Part shown: in pieces, positions 36,201-47,443 of the stretch | How the letters are laid out: the number at the start of each line of letters is the position of its first letter | Numbering within the stretch: position 1 is the stretch's first letter | Source of the DNA: Mya arenaria | Lineage: Eukaryota > Mollusca > Bivalvia > Myida > Myidae | Length of the DNA: 64,000 nucleotides | Assembly (NCBI RefSeq): GCF_026914265.1 | Contig: NC_069128.1 | Span: forward strand, 30,928,460 to 30,992,459 | Direction: 5' to 3' | Program-made: the position numbers and the translations under genes | Notes under the pieces: model-generated | Database searches by the model: none | Told to the model about the DNA's origin: nothing | The model's input: the letters and a program-made list of their open reading frames with translations, nothing else

Positions 36201-38600
36201 ATATTTAGTTAAAGTTAATTATGGAATATTTTGAGATAAATGTCTCGAATAACAAATAATATCAACAAATATTTTAAAGACAATGCATTATATCAAATTT
36301 TCAAACATAATTCGGTGACCTTGGCCCAAAGTGAGGAAATAATATTAAACCGTTCTGCTCATGATGCATGTTAATACTGTATTTATAGAGATAAAAAAAA
36401 TGAACGTTCCTCCAAATGTTAAAATAAAAAACTTGTCACATCTAGCTGTCGTTTTGGATGAATAAGTGATATAACACATGATTGAGAAAATGACGAATAA
36501 CTATTATGCATGGATGTTTAACCGGAATAATTTCCGCTAAATAGTTAAAAGTACTGAACAGTATAGTACATTTTAGGGTTCATTCCTCTCAATTAGGTTT
36601 ATCTGAATATTGAAACACAAAAGTTGTTGTCGGTGAAACAAATTGTTGGTAAAAGTGTAGAAACCCAGACTTTTGTACAAAATATTTATTTAGCATTTTA
36701 ATATAATCTTCATTTATGTGATCCTTTTTTTGTATTTGACTGGGTTATATCCAAAAACCGACACCTGATTTATTTGGTGAACGAAGCATCAGCAAAAATA
36801 TGTGATGTGTATACAGTCGTCAAATTTTAGTTTAAACAGAAATTGGTTCGTCGGTACTATTTGTATAAGGAATTTGTAATTGAAGCTACGCAATGTTGTA
36901 TCTATCGTTACACTTGTATCAAGATTTACTTTCCGTTTTGTTTCAGAAGTCGGTTGAATACTATTTTGCAACAACAGTGAATACAAGATGTATAGCATCT
37001 TAAGCGTTTTAAAAAGCAGTTTGTCTCGGCTCTTGAGTTCAAACTATTTATTTAAGCAATAAACATTTGAATGATATCGTCTGCGTGCATTCGTCCCTAA
37101 TATAAAACGCCAATAACTAGCAAAAATAGTTTTGGCAAATATTGCTAGGTATTGTAACTGCGTGTTATTTTATGAAACTTAATAACGTTTGTTTAGGTTA
37201 TACATCATTTTAGCGCAAGTACATACATTAGTAGATTGTTTCATGTTGTTCTCGTTGGTAAATGCCACGTGACATCGACATTAAACAAGTTTCCACTGTT
37301 GTTGTTTTTAAAAAAAATATATAATGGTGATACCAAAGGTATAAAGCTCACGCATACAATAACTGTATTTAATAGCCCCGTTAATGCCGAGTCTTATCTG
37401 TCAGGATGTCTTCATTCTATAAATATGATATGTAAGTGACAGGTGTACTACGTACAAAAATGTTCCATTTATATCTTGTTTAAACCGAAAATGAATTTCG
37501 AAAAAAACACTGTTCTTTAACGGAAATACCCGACCCGAAATACCAGAAGACCCCAAATACATAAAACGTTTGTCTTTATGCAAGTAACTGGTTATATTCG
37601 TGTCTGCAGATAAACCCAGTGTAAAAGCGGATTAACATTAGCAGTCCGTATGCTGGACTTCAGGAATCCGACCCACTATTTCAATTTTGAATGCCTGGTA
37701 AACCCATATTATTTTGAATGTCAATAAGATAATTTGACTAAAATGTGATAGAAAAACTTATAAAATCACAATCATGAGCGTGAATCTTGAATTGAAGCCT
37801 CGATTTTATAGCAGCAAATCCACTTGAAACCGCAACATTTCATCACGGTCGCCTTTTCCATTTTTTGTTGTTGAAATATTCATTGTTTAATAATATATTT
37901 AAATAACAACCTGTTTTGATTGGTCTATATAATACCTTTTCTGAGTTGAGTACCGCTAATTTCCGCTCACATGACCAAACTATTTTGTTCGGTATCCCAG
38001 TTGCATCAAAGCGCTTACACTACAAGCGGAAAACGAAATAGCGAACGTAAGCCACAAACACGTATAGACTTAACTGAATAACTGAATGCATGGATGATGG
38101 GAAAAACACAAACGTTTCTTTGAACAAAAAAGTCATTTCGATATGTCAACAATCCAAGACGATTTCTGTCAATGTATAGTAAAGAAATTGCGATATTGTT
38201 ACACGATAATCTTATTGGCAAAATGTTTAGAGAACTAACCTAATAAAATTGTCATCCATATTTTTTCTGAAGTGATTATGTAAGTACAACAACGACGTTT
38301 CAACCAATGTGCTATACATCGTTTGCAACAAGTGGAAAATGCATCATTTGTAACGCAGAATATATCATTCGAACAAATAAAGAAATAAACATTTTAGCCA
38401 AGTATTCCCTAACAAGAATAGTGTTAAAAAGTTAAAAACAAACGTTAACGTAGCATCTTCATTTTACAGACATGAATTTACATGTCATGTTGATGATATT
38501 TTAGGTTAATAAGAAAGATGCTCTCGTATAAACTAGGTAATTATTAAATTGTCGATTCCATTGTCAACTTATTTTAATAACCCACTGCATGAACTTGTTA

Positions 38601-38658
38601 GCCTCGGTGGAGCAGTTGGCAGATCGTCAGACCAACTCTGCGATCGTTGCCCACGACA
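38601..38658 (+). pseudogene. tRNA-Met relic (unit B1a)
   Basis: GCCTCGGTGGAGCAGTTGGC resembles the tRNA-Met start and D arm. The anticodon loop, intron and variable region are lost, and only a TTGCCCACGACA remnant of the T arm/acceptor follows. The sister relic at 50997 retains TTTCGATCGTCGCCCACGAC, closer to the B box, which confirms the origin. Confidence 0.6.
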
Positions 38659-40319
38659 TGATAAGTTTCCTTTTCTATGCGTTTTGTTATATTATTATTG
38701 ATCTTTTTATGGTAAATACAATTTATATGACAAATATGTATTTGCATATAATATTAGATAAAGAAAGCAACATATTTGTTTTGAAAAACTTCGTTCAAGT
38801 AATTGCATACATTCAACGGAATATATGGACATTAAAATAGCTTATATATCAAGAGTTTCTTTTAAACAGACGGAGTACTCCGCATACTGCTTCTGAACAA
38901 AATCCGTCTTTTCATTGTAAAATTTCGCCCGAAGATCACGTTCGTAGATACCTCGTGGGTAAAATAAATCCCTAGGATGAATTGTGATGAATGGATTCTT
39001 TTATAAATTAATCATGAACTGTATATTCCCTATGGAACAACGAATGCTATCTGTAAATCTTCTTTCTAGACGATTACATTGGAAATCGCTAAATGCCAAG
39101 AGATTTATGTCAGCGTCTTTCAATGTAAAACGTTAATCGACATGATAGGCTACTAACTTAACAGACCTGTCATCTGTGATTACATCTCCGTAAAACGTGT
39201 TATCTGTGTCTTATCTAAACTGAGTGTTGAATTTTAAAATATTCAATGACGACAAATGATCCAAATATGTGACATTGTTTTAAAAAATGTTAATTTGTTT
39301 AAATTTCAAGAACGGCAATCAAGACTTATCTTCTTGAAGGTTTACAATAATTAATTAAAAAAGGACATTTATTAAAACTTTAGGAGCGACAATCGAAACA
39401 AATCTGTTATTATGATTTTGATTTTGCAATAAAGATGTGGAACAGGTAAATTTAGTTAAAATCAAGAACGACAAATGGAGACAGATATTTTAGAACCGTT
39501 TGCAATAAAGTTTTACGAACTATGTATTGATTTAATTCCCAAAACGGCAAAAGGGAAAAATCTAGAATTGTTCACAATACAATAAGTGTATTTTCGATCT
39601 CATATATATCTTGCAAGCCAATAATAAAGCACTGCCAACCCTCACTCTACTAGCAAAAAAATCCTGATTTGATATAAATAGCCAAATTCTTGTTATAAAA
39701 TCTAAAAACCTCGACTTTTTTTACAAAGTATTTATTTCAAATATTAATCTTCATTAATATCATCCTCTTTTTGTATTTGACTGGGTTTTAACAAAAACAG
39801 ATACTTTAATGTTCGATTAATTGAATTATAACTGCATAAAGTTATAACCAGTCATCGAAAACCGAGTTTTGCTTGTGCTGCAGTTTGCGTCTGAAATCTT
39901 ACCATGATAGTAATCCCCACTGTTTTGTTAAATTTAGACCTGGAATATTTATAAGCTAGATGCATTAGGCTAAATGGATGACCTGATAACGAAGATTTAA
40001 GACAAAATAGTGAAATAGATTCTAATTCAATTCTATTCGGGTTTTGTTGATTTATGGTATGATTAATTTGAAATTCAGATGCGAAGACATATATTTTATG
40101 TCTATTTCTTAATCCCAAACATGGATAATACGAACTAGAAAACGATGTATTGTTTTCTTAATCTTATTCATTATTCGCAACAATATCAAAGCAATTTATT
40201 GCCTCTTATAAGTCAGGACACAAAACTTCAATTAAGCTTTGATAAGCATCGGTAAAATACGATGAAAGAAGTCCATCGTATTGTTAACAGCAGTAGCAGA
40301 ATTATATCTTAACCGGTTG

Positions 40320-40475
40320 TTTTCTGTTTGATTGTGGTGACAGTTTGGTGCAACTCAGCTTAATGGATGCGATCATAGACCGATATTGGACGAGCCATTG
40401 GTATTTGGAATAAAACATATCGAAAAAGATAATAGTTTATATTCACTGATATTTTCCTGATAAGGAAGTTTAACT
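40320..40475 (+). promoter_or_regulatory. Conserved leader block upstream of gene copy 3
   Basis: This has GATTGTGGTGACAGTTTGGT, GACCGATATTGGACGAGCCA and ATAGTTTATATTC. It lies about 510 bp before the start codon of an apparently intact gene, one of the two places where a regulatory reading is most plausible. Confidence 0.4.
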
Positions 40476-40988
40476 CGTGCAATTTGGTACGGTGTTCTTT
40501 TTTCACCATAGGAGGTACAAGTAGACCATTTACGACCTACGGTTATTTGATGGGATCCCTGTGCAGGTAAGGAAGAAACTGTGCATATAAAGAAACTTAA
40601 ACAATAAAAATAAATTGGCTTTCTGAAAATGACAGTTTCTACAAACCGATATTTTCACAAACATAGCTGCCGATGGACATTTAGTGCTATATTATACATG
40701 TGTGTATTTCAAAGTTCGAAAGTTAAAAACACCTGAGGCTGCATATGATGTGTCTGTTCATTTAAATACATATTAACCTTAGTTCAAAAGTGTGTCGGAT
40801 GTTGTGTCTCGTTAAATGAACAAATATAACAAGTTATTTAATAAGGATTTCATAACAGACTTCTAGTAGTACAGTCAATTTATATTGCATTGAATTAAGA
40901 CATCCATAGATTATCTTAATTGAATTATTTATAGAAAGTCACAAGGGATAATCTCTGGATATAATTTCGTTAATAATCAAAATCAGTC

Positions 40989-41177
40989 ATGCATCAAAAT
41001 CAGTTAAACAATAACCGTGACGGGTTTGACAATGGAGCGTTAAGGAAATACAACAGGTCGTGTGCAAAGAGACCTACGTACGTCGGTCTTCAAATAAGAA
41101 AGATACGAGTTCCGCATATGATTATTATTCGCAACAAATACACCAAAGAAAGAGTGAATTTAGAGGTACGAATCATA

Positions 41178-41258
<81 letters not shown>

Positions 41259-41545
41259 CTGTGTTTATATGTTTGTTGGATGGTGAATGTAAAACTCATA
41301 TTCTTATTTCAATTTAAATTGTCCATTACAAATCGAAACAAAAAGTTAAGACTAATATCTTAGTTAGACTATTACATTTCCCTTTTCAGTTTGTCAAACT
41401 TCATGATTTAGAATCATCATCACCTAGTATTGTATACAGAGACTGCTTGTACACAATGTTGATTTCAATATCACTGCATGAGCATCAAAATATCATTGAA
41501 CAACCGAAATGCCAGTTCATTCTGAAAGAGATTGTGAAATTTTAA
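40989..41545 (+). CDS. Two-exon gene of unknown function, copy 3 (110 aa; exons 40989-41165 and 41390-41545)
   Basis: Exon 1 (59 codons) starts MHQNQLNNN and ends in ..VNLE at GAG followed by a GTACGA donor. After a 224-nt intron with a (TA)n tract, a pyrimidine run and TTTTCAG acceptor (41381-41389) open a second exon in the same phase. It has 51 codons beginning FVKLHDLE, containing CLYTMLISISLHEH and ending EIVKF, then TAA. An AATAAA lies 33 bases after the stop. The copy at 54277 has the same structure with acceptor, phase and 51-codon length preserved, which is the main argument for the gene model. Exon 1 is basic. Exon 2 is mixed and probably helical, and there is no signal peptide or membrane segment. 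Three cysteines lie at residues 25, 78 and 100. I do not recognise the family. Confidence 0.55.
41182..41257. repeat. (TA)n tract inside the intron of gene copy 3
   Basis: About 76 bp of pure TA. The paralogous intron at 54454-54614 has only a short TTACTTATATTTA there, so the tract expanded after the block duplication and accounts for most of the length difference (224 against 161 nt). Confidence 0.95.
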
Positions 41546-41578
41546 TGTCAATATACGGACTTTATTGCATCTACTATC

Positions 41579-41584
41579 AATAAA
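41579..41584 (+). promoter_or_regulatory. Candidate polyadenylation signal, gene copy 3
   Basis: AATAAA 33 bases after the stop codon of the two-exon model. The paralogue at 54277 has AATACA at the matching place. In AT-rich DNA the hexamer is common, so its position is the only support. Confidence 0.35.
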
Positions 41585-44500
41585 TTGTTGAGAGTAGAAC
41601 ATATGATGTTTTATACATCAAAATCAAATATAATGAAGGAAATTAAGAGTTTTCAACATTAATGAGATTAGTTGTTCTAAGCTTAATTGCTGTCCTGCTT
41701 ACAAATGCTGCGAATCATTGCTTTATCAAGTCGGATTATCCATAAACAAGCATTTCTTAAAAATGTACTTGATTGTGTTTGGCGTTTATTGAAATATTGA
41801 AAACCAAAAAGATAGTAGTTTTGTCGAATGCGAACAAATTTCATGGTTTAACATATTTTAAAATTTGAATTACATGAGCAATCAAAAGCAATGACAAAGG
41901 CAATTTATCAAACATTTTTTTTTTTGAAAATTATACTTATCATTGGGTTTATTATTACAAAGGCCGTATGAAAAAGTACCATAATGACACGAATTTCAGT
42001 TATAAATTAGTCCATTTAAAAATATAAATTAAAAGTTGTACTTGCAAATTTAATTACCTTATCTATGTCTACCAACTCTTGAAGGGAATTGCTTCGAAAA
42101 AATGTCCATCATGATAAAGTATTATTTGATGATGTTGAATTTTTTATAGCCATGAATGTATCAAGTTGACACTTTGTTGTCTCTAATGAAATTTCAAAGG
42201 AACTAGGTGCAATCAATTTCAGTGCAGGTTAAATTGAAAATACAACGTGCTTAATTAAGACTTTACATGGCCAATTACTTGATTGATCTAATACAATTTA
42301 TGAGGCTCAATTAATTGCTTAATGAAGTAATGTTGTATTTGTCTGCTGCACTAAATAACAGGTCGATATATCCTTTTTTGAATAGCAAGCACATTGTTTT
42401 TAAACCAGTAACAACGAATAGGTAATACAAATATTCATACTTTTGTGTTTGAAAAGTCTATGAACACGATGTCTTATGTGTTTGACGAAATGATCATAAC
42501 TGTTTCATTTCCAAATGAGAAATACCGTTATGGTGCAGATGTGCTAGTTATCCTTTCAGAACAGTTCATCGAATGCTGTCTAAGTCATATTAGCTCGCAG
42601 ACAAACAGCAGTGCATTCGTTCCCTCGGATACAGCCACGAGATTTTACGATGACATGCACCACAATTATATTCTAGTAATTGCCTTGACAATACAAACAT
42701 ACATAATTTACATGTCTGAACATATTTCAAAGTTTAAATGTGTGATCCTATATAACTAAAGAGTTTCCATTATTTTTACTTATTTTGACCACCGGAAAGT
42801 CAAGGGTACAAAACCTTGGCCGATTATTTGATTAATTGTTTATTGAGTTAAGAAGCACTGCCGTACCAGAAAATACAAGGAAAATGGAACTTTTCACATA
42901 TAGTTGTCATTTGTGAAGGAGACTTTATTTTGAAAAATGTGAATATCCCTATAAGTTGAACTGAAAATAATTTTATTCAAGGTAAAAATAATATTGTATA
43001 CAGTTTTAAGTCTACAGTGTAATTCCATCATCATAAACATTTTCGTTCTTCCGATGATAACCTTTTTCCACGGACACATCCAAAATGGCAATAATAAGTG
43101 TCGACACATAGACAATGATATCTTTTCACTAGACTCTTTTTAACAATTTAGATGCAACGACTTATGAATAGTCATTTATTTACGTAATAAGCTAGCCAGG
43201 CAATGGTAATTATGATGTAATTTGTTTACTGTACTCTACAGTGGTTTCCTTAGATTTATAAACACTTACCCGCACGCTATGTATTGCACGGAACGATATC
43301 AATAAGTTTTATATTTCTGAAATCCGAGCTACATAGTTTTATTACTTAACACTTAGTCTTTATTGAAGTTTAAATAAATTCATATTGACACGAACATCAC
43401 AATTTCATAAAACAAAGTTTATATACCATAAGAACGATACGCTCACCAGATATTGACTGAAAATTGAAACAGAAACAAATACACAACCTCATCTGCTTGT
43501 ATTCTGTGGGATTACTTTATATAACCTAAAGATTTACTCTGTTTGACAAAATAGGTTGGTATTTTATTGTTTGCGATTATAAAGTTTTATATATTTTGAA
43601 CCAATGGTCAGGTTATATCTCAATTTTCTTATTCTCATATCAAATATACTTTAAAATTTCAAAGTTTGTCTTAATGTACTATGGGAAGAGGTAGAACTTC
43701 ATTTTTAGATTTTTTCTACTCTGCCATGTTACGATATTTAAGAGAACATGCTATTATTTGCACTAAAATACACAGACATAAAAAGGTTTTTAGGGAAACA
43801 CATCCATACATCCTACAATGAATATGTTACTTATATTTTTGTAATGTTTAGCTTGATGATACTCTAGGAAGAAATGCTTGCAATATTGCCTTACCTTCAC
43901 AGTAACTCAGTGTATATGATATACATACATTTACACTTTTATATTTGAGATAAGAAACAAAGCTATTTTGTAAAAAGAAAACACAAGAAATGTCTTAATA
44001 TCATCACAATGCATTTTTTTCCGAAATATTTTATACATTCGGTATAACATGGCGCAAAATGGAAATGACTGATCGACCTGTTCCCTGTTTTACCAACGGT
44101 ACGTCTCATGTCGCACGAGGAAAGAGAAAAACGCCAAATCACGTCGCATTTTTGCAACATTTCATGCGAAATGTATTTCTTGCTTAACGGTGGTGAATAC
44201 ACTTTTAATTTAACTATTTCGAACGGGCTATTCCTGATAGAACAACGCGTCTCTAACAGTTATGATCTCGAGGTGACACGTAAATCGTCTGTGAATTCTA
44301 CTAATTAAACATGCTTTGTCTGACTATGACAAAGTCACCTATGTCTTATTTAAACTGATTGTGAAATTGCCGAAAAGGCAATCAAAAGAAATTTCCTGGA
44401 ATTGTTTCAAATTATACGTGAAAACATATTGCCATTACAATAACAATAAAGTATCCAAATATGACACATCTGCTTATCTAAATTGATTGGGAAATTTCAT

Positions 44501-44928
44501 GAACTAAAATTCTAGAATAATTTGCCATTTTATGAATATGATTTGTTGAGAAATTCAAAAAACCGCAATGATATTATAAATATCTGCAATACCATATAAA
44601 AAGGGATTTTTGAACTTTTTAGCAAATTATAAACAATATCTTTGGCAATAAATTGCAGTTCGACCTGAAAAACTACAACAAGATGTCAGAAATAAATAAA
44701 TATGTCATGTAGATGCTAATGGTTTCAAAATTGCGTAGCAATTTTCGTGTGCCACTCTGTTAGGTAAAACGTACATGGCGCAAAACTTCAATACGTTTTT
44801 TTCGTTCTCAAATTTAACAATGAACGTTGAGGGGACGACCCCAATGTTTAACTTGTTAAAGCTATAGGCATACACAGATATAGTTGACGTTGCCGTTAGA
44901 AATTACGTTAAAGTTGATGTACGTATGT

Positions 44929-45019
44929 GCCTCGGTAGCGCAGTAGGTAGCGCGTCAGTCTCATAATCAGTGAACACAGAGCGATCTGAAGGTCGTGAGT
45001 TCAATCCTCACCCGGGGCA
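44929..45019 (+). tRNA. tRNA-Met(CAU) with intron (copy 4)
   Basis: Anticodon at 44962-44964; intron at 44966-44983 is ATCAGTGAACACAGAGCG. The T loop reads TTCAATC instead of TTCGATC, a purine change at position 57 that tRNAs tolerate. All stems pair. TTTT at 45026-45029. The 5' flank (TTGACGTTGCCGTTAGAAAT) differs from copies 1-3, so this is the second tRNA site of the ancestral unit. Confidence 0.93.
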
Positions 45020-45544
45020 TTAACGTTTTGTGGTATTCTTACAAATAGTATATGCTTTCGTAATCAATACAAGTTTTGTTTGAAAAGAAAAAACAACAAC
45101 TGTTTTTGTGCTTTACCTTTGTCTGTTATGTGTACTATCCAACACAGCCTTCTCTGTATCTTTTTATCCAAAAACAATTCAAAATTACTATGTATCATTT
45201 TAGGAGTCAGGTTCATTCCATAATGATCATATTGAACAAGGTCTTTTCATTCTTCTCATTATGTTCAGTATAAATCTGTATATAAAGGGATATTTCAATG
45301 CTAAAATTGCGTCAAGCCTAAGACCTTCCACCTTATTAGCGCTCTTCTATCCAAGAATAACTTACGTTAACGTTGATAACGTTCTATTCATACACGTTTG
45401 TGCAGCGTTGTTTCTCGTACAACTCAACAGAGCACCAATCGTACCTGGTTAAAAAAATATAACACTCGCTCTTCGCGCTCGTTGAACATGATTTCTATAA
45501 CTTTTGTAGTCCTAGCTGGTCCTTATACGTTCATATATTTACCA

Positions 45545-45730
45545 TCCATAATGGTAAGCCTTGGTCTTGATGACGGCTAGATGCACTTATTACGATAAGC
45601 TTTCACTTGTTTGCATTAAGGTGCATATAAATTGGTAGGCCATGATGTTGGTGAAAGCAAGGTGAATCCATTATGGTTACCCTTAGTATGTTGGCTTTTA
45701 GGTGAACTCATAATGGTAAGCCTTGAATAG
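45545..45730 (+). repeat. Leader minirepeats, unit B2a
   Basis: About four units of ATAATGGTAAGCCTTGGTCT then GATGACGGCTAGATGCACTT type, shorter than the B1a array. Confidence 0.6.
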
Positions 45731-46497
45731 AGATCAAAATCGCAAAACGTATAGTGACAAAATGCAGTCTTTATTTGAATGAGACTGTTATTGATATCAA
45801 TTGCAAATAAATTTCTGTCAACGCCTCTCACAAGCGACTTGATCACTATTTTCAGGGTTTTGATTAAGTCTGTGGTTCGAAGTTTGTAGAAATCATATGT
45901 CTTTTGTGAAATATATTTATTGAATCCATATTTTCGTGTTATGTGTAAAATGTTTTACTAGTTTAAAACAGAAGCAGAAAACTTGTTAATAACTGTAGCT
46001 GAGTTCAAAAACATCTTGTTATACCAATTGTCGGAGACCGAGTTTCAATTGGCATCTGAAAATTCACATGATAGCAGTTACCTTTGCTTTTGTTGTTAAA
46101 CGCTTCCGAGTTATCGGCGACTCTTAACCTTTGGATCATCTTAAGCTAGATGCATCAGATAAATTCAAGATAAGAGGACACATATTAAAATCAGAAATGG
46201 TGTGATTAATCTGAAATACAATACAAATCTGGGCTGGTGCATTGTAAATGATACTTGTAGAAATAATACGCAACTATAAATTATTGATGTAAATAACTAA
46301 AGTCCTCCCAAGGACATTCATAATTATCACCTAGAATATGATACTTTGATTAACCACCTCTTCTTATCACAACACTATTACTGCAATTGATTGCCTCTAA
46401 CTGGACACCAGACTTATCTGAGTCTTTGCATCGGAAAACATACGGTGCCAGTTGACGCTCGTTTTGTTAATTGCAGTTGCAGAGCTATCTGTATATA

Positions 46498-46650
46498 TAG
46501 TGCTTTGCTCTTAGCTGTTAGATTGTGGTGACGGGTTGGTGCACTCAGCTTAATAGATGCTATCAGAGACCGATATAGAATGAACAATTGGTACTTGGAA
46601 TACAATATATCGAATAAGATAATAGTTGATATTCCGTAAAATATTCACGA
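46498..46650 (+). promoter_or_regulatory. Conserved leader block upstream of gene copy 4
   Basis: About 90% identical by eye to the B1a block, with GACCGATATAGAATGAACAA shared. The minus strand is open through it (46414-46605, 63 codons). Confidence 0.35.
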
Positions 46651-47260
46651 TCCGGATGTTTAACTCGTGCACATTTGTATGGCTGTGGGTTCCATAAGGC
46701 GGAACAATTACACCATAAACGACTTGCGGTGATTTAAATGGCATCTGTAAGTAACGTCATTCTAACAAAGGAATACCCTGCGTTGTTGGTTGGTTAGGAA
46801 AACAATGTGCATATTAAAAAACTTTATTAAAGATGAATCTTAACTGTCATGAAAATATATTTTGTGGTTCTTTTTACAATCCGATGATTTTTGTAAAAAC
46901 ATAGCTGCCGATGGAATAAAGGTTATTGTGCTTTATCGTTGTCCAAATATGAATAAACCTGGAGCTGCATATGTTTTGTAAGTAATAGTATTCAAAAAGT
47001 GTTTTGAAACCTTATCACTATAATCAAACAGTGTAGGATGCTGTTTTCCTGATATGTTATAACAGTTTTATATGCCAAGGTTTTACCAAAATAACAATAC
47101 AGTGCAAGGATTTCACGGCAAATTATTTCAGCAAATTGATATTTCATTAAAATAATATCTACAATCTCAGATTATCATACGCGAAGCATAAACAATTGCT
47201 ACTAAGATATACACACGGGACTATCTATAGATAATAATTTGTTAGAAAGCGACGTCAGTC

Positions 47261-47443
47261 ATGCATCAAATTCAGTTAAACAATAACCGTGATGGGTTTG
47301 ACAATGGAGCGTTAAGGAAATACAACAAATCGTGTGCAAAGAGACCTACATACGTCGGTATTCAACTGAGAAAGATACGGGAACCGCAATGGATTATTAT
47401 TCGCAACAAGTACACCAAAGAAGTAGTGGATTTAGAGGTTTGA
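47261..47443 (+). CDS. MHQIQ-family gene, copy 4: 60-codon first exon, exon 2 decayed
   Basis: Same organisation as copy 2, its block paralogue: 59 aligned codons, then GTTTGA. Differences from copy 2 inside the exon are nine or ten bases, about half silent. Text at 47595-47700 (GAAACATC, then AATATTGCA..GATGCA) aligns loosely with exon 2 of the copy at 54277, but stops appear at once after any acceptor-like AG. It is probably a pseudogene or a truncated protein. Confidence 0.4.
   Translation: MHQIQLNNNRDGFDNGALRKYNKSCAKRPTYVGIQLRKIREPQWIIIRNKYTKEVVDLEV

Larger units (their letters stand above)
29780..39600 (+). repeat. Segmental duplication block B1, first half (unit B1a)
   Basis: The leader at 29780-29960 matches 7320-7520. 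From about 31200 the sequence aligns with 45545 onward (for example the GCCAGT..GACGCTCG stretch at 32277 and 46446, and ATAGGTCTACGTACACGATG at 35580 and 49100). Contents are a MITE (30029), minirepeats, the conserved block, gene copy 2 (33089) and a tRNA relic (38601). The interval 33500-38500 holds only spacer with scattered short open frames that the second block does not preserve. Confidence 0.8.
39600..45450 (+). repeat. Segmental duplication block B1, second half (unit B1b)
   Basis: Aligned with 52990-58700. Contents are the conserved block (40320), intact gene copy 3 (40989-41545), spacer 41600-44900 and tRNA copy 4 (44929). The spacer has a 104-codon open frame (42445-42759) that the sister copy at 55.7 kb does not preserve. 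The post-tRNA stretch 45020-45440 recurs at 58235-58690 and 63260-63700. Confidence 0.85.

Noticed and set aside
41090-41317. Open frames dominated by alternating Tyr-Ile on both strands
   Set aside because: They are translations of the (TA)n tract; only the exon 1 part before 41166 is meaningful.
42445-42759. 104-codon plus-strand open frame
   Set aside because: The paralogous region near 55700-55960 has lost part of the segment and the frame, and the related regions near 35600 and 49120 are full of stops.
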